Program-made: the position numbers and the translations under genes
Assembly: GCA_049487715.1 (NCBI GenBank)
Contig: CP150549.1
Span: 496,001 to 560,000, forward strand
DNA length: 64,000 bases
Origin: Pycnococcus provasolii
Taxonomy: Eukaryota; Chlorophyta; Pseudoscourfieldiophyceae; Pseudoscourfieldiales
Direction: 5' to 3'
Notes under the pieces: model-generated
Database searches by the model: none
What the model was told of the DNA's origin: nothing
What the model saw: the letters and a program-made list of their open reading frames with translations, nothing else
In this document: positions 52,999 through 63,159 of the stretch, piece after piece
Layout of the letters: each line of letters opens with the position of its first letter
Numbering within the stretch: the first letter of the stretch is position 1

Positions 52999-54984
52999 TC
53001 ATAACGTTGAAAGCAGCGCAGCCTTCATCGCATCTGTGACGACCTTTGCGTCACCCGCAGGTTCCGGTTCCTCAACAATCTGCACGCCATTCTGCTCGCG
53101 CAGCGTTGTGAGTGCTCCCACGTCAACCTTGCCGGTGAATTTCAGGTACTGCAGCACAGCCTGACTAACAAACATATCCACGCCCTCGGCGCAGCTGCAT
53201 CCCGCCGCCGCCGCATCTTTCAGCAGTCGCGTGTCGCGCGGCGTGTACACGGCGTCGAACACGACGCGGTATGACGGCAAGACACTTGAATCGGTCACGG
53301 GGCTGGCCTCAGTGTCGGGCACCATCCCAACGCTCGTGGTGTTGAGCAGAACGCCGCCATTCGCGTCATCGCCGAGAGCGATGCCCACCTCCACACGATC
53401 ATCCTTGATCATCGCGACAAGCTCCTCGGCGCGACTTACGGTTCTGTTGAACACGCGAACCTTCTGTGCACCGCGCTCAAGCGCTCCGTACACTGCCGCC
53501 TTCGCCGCTCCCCCCGCGCCGAGCACGTCAACGGTCGCACCCCCAAAAGCCGACGACGACGCAACGTCCACGGAAGCATCCACGGAATCAACCACGCCAA
53601 CCCAGTCGGTGTTGGATGCGTACCAGCCTTCGTCCACGCGCACGAGCGTGTTAGCCGCGCCGATCGACGCACACACGTGGTGCACGACATTCGCAAGCGA
53701 CAGAGCCTCCTCCTTGTGTGGAATCGTCACGCTGAGTCCGCTCAGCTTGTTCCCGAGCATAGTCGATTCGAGAAACTCTTCCAGTCTGCCCTTGGGAATC
53801 TCCAGTGCGACGTACACCGCATCCACGCCACCCTCGCTCACAAAGGCGGAGTTGTGAATAAGCGGGCTCTTCGAGTGTCCGACGGGACTTCCCGCGACGG
53901 CGAAAAGGCCCGTGCTGCGGCTCAACTTCGGCGTGCGGTAGAGGTTCACCATGGAATCCACGCTCACCTGTCCAGGTGCGGCGGCGGACGCGTCGTCGAG
54001 CGCCGCAAAAGTGAAGGCGGCGCCAAACACGGGAGCGAGGATGCGCGTGCATAGTCCCGCAGGTCCCATGCCGAGCGCCACCATCGGCTGGTTGGAGTGC
54101 GCCGCCTCTTCGAGCAGTGCGAGCAAGTTGCTCGCGTCGAACGCGTCGTGAGCCATCTGCGCCACCTTAACAACGTCCGCGACGCCGGTTGCCCACATGC
54201 GTGCTATACGCGCGCGCAGCGTGTCCATATCTTCGGTTTCCTCGAAGTTGTGGCTTGACACGATCGTCTTTGCGTGACGCGTCGGGCTGGCTTCTGCGCG
54301 GAACGCCTTCGCGGCGTCAAGCTCGACGTCGATGCACGCGAATCCCGCCTCCGAGGCTGCGCACAGCACACCTGTACGCATCGCCTCGATTTCGCGCGCC
54401 TCTGCACTAGCGTGCGAATCTCCCGGCCTTCCCGCTCCTGCGAACACGTCACCCGCTCCCGGGTCTTCCCACTTCGGTCGTGCGGTTGCGATGGCACAAA
54501 TGTCGTTCTCTAACGCGGCGTCGGCGAGTCGTTTCAGGAGGGTGTCCCGCGAGTCGTCGCCTGAGGTTAAGGCCAAGGCATCAGGTCCTGTGAGTCGGTC
54601 GAGACGAAACTCCACCATCCGCGCCCCCGCGTTGGCAGCTTGTGCGGCATCTCTGATCATCATGTCTGCTGACGGTGCAACGAGGGAGACGCACACGCTT
54701 GTAATTTTCTTCTTCTTCTTATCACCATCCCAAGGTACGACAGGGACGGTTGGTTTGAGCGAGTCTTGCTGGAACGCGCGTAAAGTAAAGCCAGACTCAC
54801 CCTGTAACCCACCAGGAGCCTAACCCACCCGGAGTGCCTAACCCACCCCTAATCGCAGAGGGCCACCACCCATGGACGTACGATTTCTGACTTGATGTTG
54901 ACGTTGATGTTGATGTTGATGTTGATGTTGACGTTGATGCGCGTGACGGGTCGCACCCGCACCAGGCGCCGCCGCCGCCGCCAT
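52999..54984 (-). CDS. 3-dehydroquinate dehydratase/shikimate dehydrogenase
   Basis: Bifunctional enzyme for steps 3 and 4 of the shikimate pathway, usually plastidic. The type I DHQ domain has VEFRLDRL, the catalytic His in VSSHNFEETED and the Schiff-base Lys in VADVVKVAQMA. The SDH domain has FAVAGSPVGHSKSPLIHNSA, SGLSVTIPHKEEAL, IGAANTLVR, ASNTDWVGVV and the NADP loop LGAGGAAKAAVYG. The frame has no ATG before the catalytic core; it opens after a TAG near 54822. I propose a first exon 54847-54984 (MAAAAAPGAGATRHAHQ) joined over a 45-nt GT-AG intron (54802-54846). The core assignment is secure; the 5' end is inference. Confidence 0.92.
54802..54846 (-). other. Proposed 45-nt intron in DHQ-SDH gene
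   Basis: GTGGGT donor and TTACAG acceptor on the minus strand, phase 0 on both sides. It supplies the ATG otherwise missing. The donor is not a strong consensus. Confidence 0.35.
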
Positions 54985-55137
54985 AACAAAAAAGGATACC
55001 ACAGGAGATAAGCTTTGAGCGGAAACCCAAACGGACCACAACAACAACAACAACAACAGGTGTTTTCTTCCTGAGGAGGAGGAAAACGGAAACCCCGAAA
55101 CGGTCAGGGGGATCCCGCGCGTTTCGGGGTTTGGGAT

Positions 55138-55211
55138 TATTAGGGGTTAGGGTATTGGTAATTAGGGGATTGGTTCACCTGATGGGTTCGTCGTTTAGGG
55201 TTACCCTTAGG
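55138..55211 (+). repeat. Degenerate TTAGGG-type array
   Basis: TTAGGGGTTAGGG, ATTAGGGG and TTTAGGGTTACCCTTAGGG motifs between DHQ-SDH and DUF3128 genes. Confidence 0.8.
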
Positions 55212-55349
55212 GATAACCTTAGTTCGTTTGGAGCACGTCCCATTTGTCGCTTTTTTACTCGCTGTTGATCTGCACTCGTGTTTTGGTGATCCTGCAGGTG
55301 TGGTGAAGCTGCGCTTGCTTGTTCCGTTTTCTTGGGTTAGACTTGGGTC

Positions 55350-55703
55350 ATGTCGTGGCTCTGGTCTCGCCAAGGTGAGGGAGGAAACGGCAACGAGCGC
55401 CTCAGCTGCTCGCGCGCATACGACGCCCTGTGGATGTGCATGAAGCCCTCGTACCAGGTTCACCAAATATACCTCCACGGCAATATAGAAAACTGCAACG
55501 AGCGATTCGCAACCGCGTTGGCATGCATGCGAGCGAGAGATAAGGAGGAAGTGGACGCGTCTTTGCTGGCGCTCGCGACGGCGGACGATCCGAAAAGAAG
55601 GAGAAACGACATGTGGGTGTATCGCACGAAAGAGGAGGCGCAGACATTCTGGAAAGACGCCTTCAAGAGCGAAGACGAAAACGGCTCAAAGCCACTGTCT
55701 TAG
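55350..55703 (+). CDS. DUF3128 (Emi1-like) twin-Cys protein
   Basis: Product of 117 residues from ATG 55350. SRAYDALWMCMKPSYQVHQI then NCNERFATALACMRAR is the DUF3128 signature, with a C-x-n-C-x9-C arrangement like small CHCH mitochondrial proteins. In yeast the related Emi1 affects meiotic and mitochondrial gene expression; the role here is unknown. Tail segment TFWKDAFKSEDE is acidic. It converges on the MIF-like gene with 64 bases between. Confidence 0.78.
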   Translation: MSWLWSRQGEGGNGNERLSCSRAYDALWMCMKPSYQVHQIYLHGNIENCNERFATALACMRARDKEEVDASLLALATADDPKRRRNDMWVYRTKEEAQTFWKDAFKSEDENGSKPLS

Positions 55704-55767
55704 TAACATAAGTCTTTTTTAAATGGACAATATTAGTTATGTAAGTATGAGGTACAGCACTTTTGGC

Positions 55768-56148
55768 TCACGAAGGTGGCGCGGAAGCGCCGAGCACGCC
55801 TATGTGACCAATATAAAGGTGGTCGAGACGAACGTCCTCGAAGAGCACTTGAAATCGACCCGCGGGCGTTCCCGTGTGCTTCTCAACGATAGGCTTGAGC
55901 GCGTCGCCTATGCTCGCTCGCTTCGTCATGTCGTCCACCTGTCCTTCTCCCAGAACGATGCGCATCTGCACCCACGGCGCGTCGAAGTCGCCCCCCCACG
56001 TGCCCACTTTCCCGGTGGACAGGTCGATATGCACGAACTCGCGCGGGCACCCGACGATGGTGTAGAGCACGTCGGTGCACTCGTTGATCAACGCGCGGCA
56101 TGCTTCGTCGCCAGGCGCGGCGTTCGTCGCGAGCGATACCGTCGACAT
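55768..56148 (-). CDS. MIF/tautomerase-superfamily-like protein (tentative)
   Basis: Product of 126 residues from ATG 56148 (MSTVSLATNAAPGDEACRAL). Strand FVHIDLSTGKVGTWGGDFDA followed by PWVQMRIVLGEGQ, a helix (ASIGDALKPIVEKHTG) and strand RFQVLFEDVRLDHLY follow the beta-alpha-beta order of the MIF fold, with GG in the expected turn. The Pro-1 nucleophile typical of active tautomerases is not at position 2, so activity is doubtful. The head-to-head spacing with GrpE is only 170 bases. Confidence 0.55.
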   Translation of the reverse strand: MSTVSLATNAAPGDEACRALINECTDVLYTIVGCPREFVHIDLSTGKVGTWGGDFDAPWVQMRIVLGEGQVDDMTKRASIGDALKPIVEKHTGTPAGRFQVLFEDVRLDHLYIGHIGVLGASAPPS

Positions 56149-56218
56149 CGAAACCGATATGGGAGGCGGAGAACGCAAGATGGGATTAGTGGCCAGGAGG
56201 GAGGAGGAGAAGATGAGG

Positions 56219-56251
56219 GTGTTAGGGTTAGGGTTAGGGTTAGGGTTAGGC
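56219..56251 (+). repeat. TTAGGG array in a bidirectional promoter
   Basis: Five perfect TTAGGG units within the 170-base gap between the MIF-like and GrpE start codons. Confidence 0.97.
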
Positions 56252-56318
56252 AGGTTCCGGTTCACGAACGCCGCCACACCACCCCATTTCCTCGCACCAC
56301 ACCTCCCGTACTCTGAGC

Positions 56319-57212
56319 ATGTCTACGTCACCTGTGCACGCCATGGCCTTTACTGTGCGGTGCTTGAAGGCATCGTCTTCGTTGTCTTCGTCTTTGTCTT
56401 CGTTGTCTTCGTCTCTAGTAGTGAGAGCTTTCGGTTCCTCCTCGTCCTCGGGGCGTCTCGTGTCCTCGTGTGTGTCTCGTGTGCCTTTGGGGGTTTCCGC
56501 TCTTGATCACACCTTCATTTTGCATCAGCGGTCTTCACGTAGTCACTTTGCGCGTCAACAAGTTCGAAGATTTTTTGGGGCGTCTTCGTCAGGTGCAAAG
56601 CAGGAGACTGATGATGATCAGGCGTCAGAAAACGAAAAACACACAGAAGAAGAGCCGACAGAGCAGCCGCAGCAGGAGGGGGATGCTGCCGCCGCCGAGA
56701 ACGGCGAGGAGCAGGAAGAAATGAGCGAAACGGAGGCGCAGATCGCAGCCTTGGAGGCGGAGAAGCAGGCGCTTAAGGATCAAGTCATGAGGGCGTATGC
56801 GGATGCCGAGAATCTGCGCACGCGCATGGCGCAGCAGGTGGACAATGCCAAGAGCTTTGCGATCCAAGGATTTGCCAAAGACCTTCTGGACGTGTCGGAC
56901 AACCTGGAGCGCGCTCTAGCCGCCGTGCCAGAAGAAGAGCTAGGAGCGGACGGACATTTGAAGTCGCTCCACGAGGGAGTCGCCATGACAAACAACATCA
57001 TGCTGAAAACGTTCAGGAACAACGGGCTGGAGCGTTTCGACCCAACGGGTGAGCCTTTCGACCCAAACACGATGATGGCGCTCTTTGAGATTCCCGCTGG
57101 CACGCCCGGTGTGGGCGAGCCAGGCACGGTTGCGCAGACACAGAAGGTTGGATATCTGCTGAACGGACGTGCCATACGCGCTGCCGAAGTGGGTGTTGTC
57201 AAAAGTGAATAA
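56319..57212 (+). CDS. GrpE nucleotide exchange factor, mitochondrial
   Basis: Releases ADP from DnaK/mtHsp70. The 297-residue product starts MSTSPVHAMAFTVRCLKASS with a Ser/Arg presequence (about 1-75), then an acidic Glu-rich linker (about 85-120). The GrpE domain follows: a long helix (EAEKQALKDQVMRAYADAEN, LRTRMAQQVDNAKSFAIQGF), then DLLDVSDNLERAL and the beta domain FDPTGEPFDPNTMMALFEIP, VAQTQKVGYLLNGRAIRAAE. All family landmarks are present. Mitochondrial rather than plastid targeting is my preference from domain style. Confidence 0.93.
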   Translation: MSTSPVHAMAFTVRCLKASSSLSSSLSSLSSSLVVRAFGSSSSSGRLVSSCVSRVPLGVSALDHTFILHQRSSRSHFARQQVRRFFGASSSGAKQETDDDQASENEKHTEEEPTEQPQQEGDAAAAENGEEQEEMSETEAQIAALEAEKQALKDQVMRAYADAENLRTRMAQQVDNAKSFAIQGFAKDLLDVSDNLERALAAVPEEELGADGHLKSLHEGVAMTNNIMLKTFRNNGLERFDPTGEPFDPNTMMALFEIPAGTPGVGEPGTVAQTQKVGYLLNGRAIRAAEVGVVKSE

Positions 57213-57270
57213 CATGTTACAAGAGAAGAACTGAGTTCAATTCATTAATATCACAAGTTGTTGTTTTTCT

Positions 57271-60200
57271 TCAGCGACGTGAAGTGTTGCGATCGTGCTG
57301 AGGCGCCACAGATCCCGCAATGCGCGGCGGCGATAAGGTTGTTGACGACGATGCCACCGAGGCGTTTCCGAGCGCACGTGCAATGGAACGACGCTCGAGC
57401 TTGCGATTGGGCCGGCCAGATTGGAACGTCGCGACGCCGCCACCACCTCGATCTGATCGCTCGTTTGGCGCCCAAAGCGAGCGCCGAGCGCCCGGAGCGG
57501 CCGCCAGTGCTGCTGGCGGATACACGTAGCGCCCGTTGGCGTCAAGGATAGGTCGAGATGGCTGAGATTGGAACGAGTCCTCGCGTGTGCCGCTCGAGCC
57601 GCTTTGCACCGAGCTGAGTTCCCAGCGATCGTTATCGGGCACAGAATTAGCGAGCGCACGCGAAGGACTCGTCTTCGTGGATGACGGCTGCGACGGCACC
57701 GGAGCTGGACGGTAAACCTCACCTTGTGCGAGTGCGATGGGGCGCACCTCTTTCGTCGCAGGGTGTCTCTCATGTACCGGAGGGGCCGTCTCGCGGACCT
57801 TTTGCATGCGCTTCATACGCCAATCCATGTCCTTGGCTTTCGCCTCCACCTTACGTCGTCGGATTGGCGCCTCCTTTTTGAGCTTAGCACGAAGGAAGGC
57901 TTCCGCGGTGGCTGGATTGCTAAAGCCCCAGTCGCTCGCTACCTCATCCTGCGCCTTACGGAGCTTCTCCTCACGCTTGGCTGCACGTTTTTGCATAGCT
58001 TCCTCCCAAGCCTCCACATCTTGCGGAGAGGATTTCGGGAATGACGGAGATCCTTGCGATGCTGGTGAATCTCCAGCAGTAGCGGCAGCATGAGCAGCTG
58101 AAGTACCAGCCCCGGGGCTCATGCCAGCCGGATCGTTGACAGCCAAGCTTGGCGGAGCCTCCCAAGCAGCAGGGACTGAAGAAGCTGAGGGGTAGGCGTA
58201 CGCGGACGCGACGGTAGCATGGTGCAAGGACGAAGTCTGCCCAGCGAGAACTCCTTGCTTTACCTCCTCCTGCGGCGCATCGTCCAGGAAGTTCAGCTCC
58301 TCCTCGAGGCTCGCAAGCCCTGTGACGTTGTTCCAGAAACTATCATCAACGCCACCGTAGTCCTCGTCCGAATCCTCGTCCGAGGGAATTACCGCCGCCG
58401 CGCGAGCGCGAGCCACTTTCCCACGAACTCTGTGTCCTCGAAATGCTGCCTGCAAACGAGTCGCAGACGACTCTTTCTTTATCGCAAGCGCTATGCGCAG
58501 TGCCACCAGCGCGCCGCTGCGTCGCCAAGCCCACCCACGTGCTCCCGCCTGGAGGCGAGTCGCGGCGGTTGATCGGAGGCGCTCCAGCGCTGCCGCGCGA
58601 AGGCGTGCCACAACACGGCGAGCGATCATGCCCCGGTAAGCCGCCTGCACAACCGTGGCACGTGCCTCTAGCGCGCCCTGGAATCGGCGAGCGTACGCAG
58701 GACTTGTCGAGGGTACAGCAGCGTGCGTGGTCCAATCGAATGCTTCGTGCTCCGCAGCATGGCGTTCACGTGTTGCCACGTCGTCGTCGTAATCGGCAGC
58801 GACAGCAACGTCGGCATTCGCTGCACTAGCACGCGACCGCGTCGATCGCCGTGATGCAGTTGCCTCATCACGCTGGCGGCGGCAGAGACCGTGAAGTCCG
58901 GCGAGAGCCCAGAGACCCGACGACGCATCCGCATCGCCGGCGGCTGCCGATTGGTCTGACAAGATGCGACCAATGATATTCGAGACGTCCGTTCCGCCAA
59001 CGTTACGTGCAACATGCTCGCGCCAAACTTCGCGGAACGCCACCGAGCGTGCGGCATTTGCGATGAAGAGTTGCGAGCGCGCTGCTATTTCGATTGGCGA
59101 TCCATTAACCTCGCGAAGGCGTGGGAAGAGCCCACTCGCAAAGAGCGCCGCGCGCTCGAATGTCTCTCGTGCCAATTGCGGATCCTGCATCTCACCCTGA
59201 TCGAGGAAGTGCAATGTCTCCACCGCCCGTGCGCCGCGAAAACATCGGAGCACGTTGCGCATGCGGTTAAAGTCCCCACCCAGTTGATTGAACGAAATAT
59301 CAATGGTGCGCAGGTTGGGAAGCGCCGAACCAAATGCATCGCAGTTGGGCCCGTCGCTCAGACGGTTGTCTGCCATGAGCAGCTCCTCGATCCGTGGGAA
59401 GTAGCACCCGGTAAGTGGAGAAAATTCGGGTAGTTGTGTGATGTGGTTCATGCGAGCGTCGAGCGTCTCAAGGAGTACGCAGCCGGCAAGCTCGCGCGCG
59501 GGTACAATGGCGGAAAGCTCGTTCTTGCTCACATCCAGGAGACGCAGGTGACGACATCCAAGCAAGCAGCGCCCTAGGCGACGCAGCTGATTATCGGATG
59601 CGCGAAGCACCTGCAGATTGGGAAGCAGCGCGCCATTTCCCATCTCACCAACGACAAGCGTTGTCAGGCGATTGCCCCGCACGTCAAGCACGCGAAGCTC
59701 TGCGCAGGAACGCAACGCCGCCGCCTCGATGTGATTTAGTCGATTGCGCGCTAGGTTCACGTAACGCAAGCTCGATGGAAGAGCGTCTCGCTTCGCAAGC
59801 GACGTCATACGATTCGAGGTTAGGTCAAGCCAATCAAGCCGAGGACAGCCCGCCAGCGCTGCCCCAAGTCGTGAGATCATATTCTCCGCGGTTTGCAATC
59901 GGGTGAGCACAGGCATGTGGCCAAGGCCATGCAGCTGAGCAATGCGATTCGCCGTGAGCGTAAGCGAAGTCAACTCGCCGCTCACCGTGGCGAGAGGACC
60001 GGCGGTTCCGACGCCGCCGCGCGCACCAACAGCTGGATGCAGTCGATCCAGTCCCTCCAAACTCAGATCGAGGGTGCGTGCACCCGGAGATCCGCTTGTA
60101 TTCGATGCCACAAGCTCTTGCGTCAACGGGATACCCTCAGCAGGCTCTACCGCGTTCGCTGCCGCGGTGTCCTGGTGGGTTTGATTCGCGTTGTGCTCCT

Positions 60201-62898
60201 CCACGATCGGCTCTTCGTCCGGAGCGCCGGTGAGCTCGTAGCTAGATGCTGCCAATCTCTTCCACGCTTGCTGTGCCAAAATGAGCTGTGGTGTACGCGA
60301 CCACCTTTCAATAGCCGCAACCGGCCAAAGGAAGTGTTTTGCGCATGCCGAGCGCACGGACGGCGCCAGAGAGGCATCCGCCTTGGCGTACAACCACTTT
60401 GCGCTTTCGAGCATGCCGTCAACCGAAGTGCTTGGCTGCTGCCGTCGCCATCGAGCATGCGCCAGGTCCAATGCGCGAGATGCTGCCGTCGCCTGCGAGT
60501 GTAGTCCAAGACGCGCACACGAGTCAATGGCTTGGAACAATGTCTTCCCAGCATCGGGCACTTCGTCCAAAGCACCTTCCTTGGTACTACCCTTTGCGAT
60601 ACATGCGACGTATCTCTCATACCACTTCATTTCACCCGATATCGCGGCTCTCAGCGCATTCGACATGCCTTCCACGGCAGCATTTCTGCGATCAGCAAAC
60701 GACGTCTCTGCCTCCGCAACAGCGTCGTCCAATGCCAGCATGCGCGCTTCTTCTGCAGCGTCGCTATATTCTGCAAAAGTTCCGCTCGATGCGCTCGTGC
60801 GCAGCGCCGTCGCAGCAGCTTCTCGGCGTGACTCCAGCTCTTTCTCGGCGAGAGCGACAACACCGGTGTCTGCTTCACATTCGATCGCACAGCTCAATGC
60901 CAACGAGCACGTTGCTGCATTCTCGCGCATCACCGCGACACGAAGTGCGGACTCCGCGTGTGCCGTGATCCTCGACAGCAGCGCGGAAGACTCGGCAAGA
61001 GCACCACGATCTGTCGATAGACGACGGCAGCATCCGGCGGCTTTCTTCATTGCCGAGAAGCACGCCTTCGCTGCGGCGAACGTAAATTCATGAACGACAG
61101 CCTGCGCACGCGCCATGCAAGATGCGAGGTTCTTCGAAGCTGTATCGCGTAGATCGGCAATGCGCTTGCGTGATGCATCTGCTAGGCTGTCAAGTCCACG
61201 GCGCTCGCATTCAATCGCCGCCTGCTCAGCCGCCAAAGGATCGAACGGCGCCTGTATGTCGTCTTTGCTGGCATCATCTTCGAATGCAGCCTCTGCGGAA
61301 GCCACGGATGCTTTCATCGTCATCTCTGCGGCGTTGTCGCGCCGTTGCGCCTCCTCATCCGCAGATGTGATATCTTCCTCAGCCACGCCAAGTGCTTTTG
61401 CCTTTTCGATAGCTGGCGCAAGTGCGCTGCGAGGTGCCGAGCGTGCTAGTGAGCGCAGCTCGTCAAGCGCAATCTTTCGTCTCTGTGCGAAGCGCGCCCT
61501 CGCCGAATCGACGGATGAACCCACCGCATGCGATGCATATGCTGCAAGTCTCGCTTCCGCGGCGGCGACGGCTGCCGCACCTTCCACCTCCGTAGCATGA
61601 ACGAACGCACGTAGCGCACCATCAGCTGCTGTGTCGTACGCGCGTAGTGCCTCAGCAGCGTCCGCACCCAGGCCGCGTGCCACCGCCGCAGATGCCGCCT
61701 GCTTGAGCGCGTCACGGTCTCCCGCCCGTGCTGCCGCGGCCATCGCCTCGCGCGCCTTTGTATCCTCGCGCAGCTCGGTTGCATGCTTTCTCGCGAACAT
61801 GCCGCGCGCTGCGCTCTGCAGGGCGATAGTAGCCACGAATCGCCGTGGTCTAGCCGTGGTTTCGAGAAAATTTCGTACACCCCGTGCCATTCTCGACGCG
61901 GCGATGTGTCTTCTCGCCTCATTTTCGGCAACTTTCAGCTCAAGCGCCTCGCGTTGCAGCCGTCTCCGCTCTCTCTCCTCTTCGCGCTTTCTTTCCTGCT
62001 CCTCCTGCTCCCTGAGCATCGCTGCAGCGTCATAGGACTCCCTCGTTGCGGGACTGCCATCTGCTTCTGAAGTCGACGTTGTTATTGCGTGCAGCATTTG
62101 CAAGTCTTGCATGCTCTGGCGCAAGTCTTCGTCGCGTGCAGCTGCAGCCTCGGCGAGTCTACGTTCGTACACTGACTCGCCGCCGTCGCCGTCGTCGTCG
62201 TCTACGTTAGGTGCAGGAGCCAGGGCCGCGTGCGTCGATTGCGCCGTCGTCGGTTCTTGTTCCACGGCAGAGACTATGGACGCGAGTTTCTTTTCTCTCT
62301 CGTCGCGCACGACGGAGCGTCTTTCCTCTCGGTCACGTTCGAGGCTACGGAGAGACGCGCGCGCCTTTGCAAAGTCAAACTCCGCGTCGTTTGCCTCAAG
62401 CTGCGGTGCACCCAGCGCCTGCACCGCCCAGCTTTCAAACTCATGTATGTCGTTCGTCGACGACGACGCTTCTTCTGCTTCTTCTCCGTCCGCGGAATGT
62501 GTCTGGTATGTGTGTTTGTCGTCGTCGTTCTGCCGTTCCGTCGTGAGTGCCTCGTGCCGCGACATCAGGTGTCTTTCTCTCTCCTCGAATAGTTTGCTGA
62601 GTTCTTGTCTGGCTTCGTCTCTTTGTGTGTCGTCGTCGTCATCTGCGTCGTCGTCGTCAGCGAGGAGTTCCTGGAGCGTCGTCGCACCTCCTTGAGCGGC
62701 ATACGGCGCGAGCTTGAGCGGTGACCGCGCGCTGATTGACTCGTCATCATCCGTTGCGAAGCCTGGGGAGAAGGTTGCATCGAGCGAAGAAGAGGGCAAC
62801 TCCACAACGTCGTCTTCTTCTTCGTCGTCAAGGTTCACCGCCGCGAGTTCGCGCTCAAGCTCGGCCGCGACGTCGAAGTCGAAGTGCGGCGACGCCAT
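57271..62898 (-). CDS. Large LRR and IQ-motif protein (LRRIQ1-like)
   Basis: Product of about 1875 residues from ATG 62898 (MASPHFDFDVAAELERELAA). Acidic N-terminus; Arg/Glu helix (about 300-340); an IQ-like motif near residue 360; Ala-rich helices to about 900; leucine-rich repeats at about 945-1250 (LTSLTLTANRIAQLHGLGHM, LDWLDLTSNRMTSL, LRVLDVRGNRLTTL). IQ motifs follow at about 1410-1500 (TVVQAAYRGMIARRV, ATRLQAGARGWAWRR, ATRLQAAFRGHRVRG). The tail is disordered. LRR followed by IQ recalls animal LRRIQ1, a cilium/centriole-linked protein; calmodulin binding at the IQ motifs is expected. Flagellar function is inference. Confidence 0.85.
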   Translation of the reverse strand: MASPHFDFDVAAELERELAAVNLDDEEEDDVVELPSSSLDATFSPGFATDDDESISARSPLKLAPYAAQGGATTLQELLADDDDADDDDDTQRDEARQELSKLFEERERHLMSRHEALTTERQNDDDKHTYQTHSADGEEAEEASSSTNDIHEFESWAVQALGAPQLEANDAEFDFAKARASLRSLERDREERRSVVRDEREKKLASIVSAVEQEPTTAQSTHAALAPAPNVDDDDGDGGESVYERRLAEAAAARDEDLRQSMQDLQMLHAITTSTSEADGSPATRESYDAAAMLREQEEQERKREEERERRRLQREALELKVAENEARRHIAASRMARGVRNFLETTARPRRFVATIALQSAARGMFARKHATELREDTKAREAMAAAARAGDRDALKQAASAAVARGLGADAAEALRAYDTAADGALRAFVHATEVEGAAAVAAAEARLAAYASHAVGSSVDSARARFAQRRKIALDELRSLARSAPRSALAPAIEKAKALGVAEEDITSADEEAQRRDNAAEMTMKASVASAEAAFEDDASKDDIQAPFDPLAAEQAAIECERRGLDSLADASRKRIADLRDTASKNLASCMARAQAVVHEFTFAAAKACFSAMKKAAGCCRRLSTDRGALAESSALLSRITAHAESALRVAVMRENAATCSLALSCAIECEADTGVVALAEKELESRREAAATALRTSASSGTFAEYSDAAEEARMLALDDAVAEAETSFADRRNAAVEGMSNALRAAISGEMKWYERYVACIAKGSTKEGALDEVPDAGKTLFQAIDSCARLGLHSQATAASRALDLAHARWRRQQPSTSVDGMLESAKWLYAKADASLAPSVRSACAKHFLWPVAAIERWSRTPQLILAQQAWKRLAASSYELTGAPDEEPIVEEHNANQTHQDTAAANAVEPAEGIPLTQELVASNTSGSPGARTLDLSLEGLDRLHPAVGARGGVGTAGPLATVSGELTSLTLTANRIAQLHGLGHMPVLTRLQTAENMISRLGAALAGCPRLDWLDLTSNRMTSLAKRDALPSSLRYVNLARNRLNHIEAAALRSCAELRVLDVRGNRLTTLVVGEMGNGALLPNLQVLRASDNQLRRLGRCLLGCRHLRLLDVSKNELSAIVPARELAGCVLLETLDARMNHITQLPEFSPLTGCYFPRIEELLMADNRLSDGPNCDAFGSALPNLRTIDISFNQLGGDFNRMRNVLRCFRGARAVETLHFLDQGEMQDPQLARETFERAALFASGLFPRLREVNGSPIEIAARSQLFIANAARSVAFREVWREHVARNVGGTDVSNIIGRILSDQSAAAGDADASSGLWALAGLHGLCRRQRDEATASRRSTRSRASAANADVAVAADYDDDVATRERHAAEHEAFDWTTHAAVPSTSPAYARRFQGALEARATVVQAAYRGMIARRVVARLRAAALERLRSTAATRLQAGARGWAWRRSGALVALRIALAIKKESSATRLQAAFRGHRVRGKVARARAAAVIPSDEDSDEDYGGVDDSFWNNVTGLASLEEELNFLDDAPQEEVKQGVLAGQTSSLHHATVASAYAYPSASSVPAAWEAPPSLAVNDPAGMSPGAGTSAAHAAATAGDSPASQGSPSFPKSSPQDVEAWEEAMQKRAAKREEKLRKAQDEVASDWGFSNPATAEAFLRAKLKKEAPIRRRKVEAKAKDMDWRMKRMQKVRETAPPVHERHPATKEVRPIALAQGEVYRPAPVPSQPSSTKTSPSRALANSVPDNDRWELSSVQSGSSGTREDSFQSQPSRPILDANGRYVYPPAALAAAPGARRSLWAPNERSDRGGGGVATFQSGRPNRKLERRSIARALGNASVASSSTTLSPPRIAGSVAPQHDRNTSRR

Positions 62899-63159
62899 GC
62901 TTGGGAAAAAAATTGGGGAAAAAAATGGCGACAAAGGCGCGGCCTCTCAATCAGGGGTTGGGTTGGCCTGGAACTGGACCATGTTGGCGAAGGGCATGAT
63001 GGCATGATGGCATGATGGCCCACTCTGCCATTGGACTGGTCACTCACTGGTCATCTCTCATCAGTTAAAAAAAATCAGGTGCTTTGATGTTGGCCATGCT
63101 GCTCGAACTGGCGACTGGCAAACCTAACTGGCAAGCTCGCTCATGCACTCATGGGCCGG

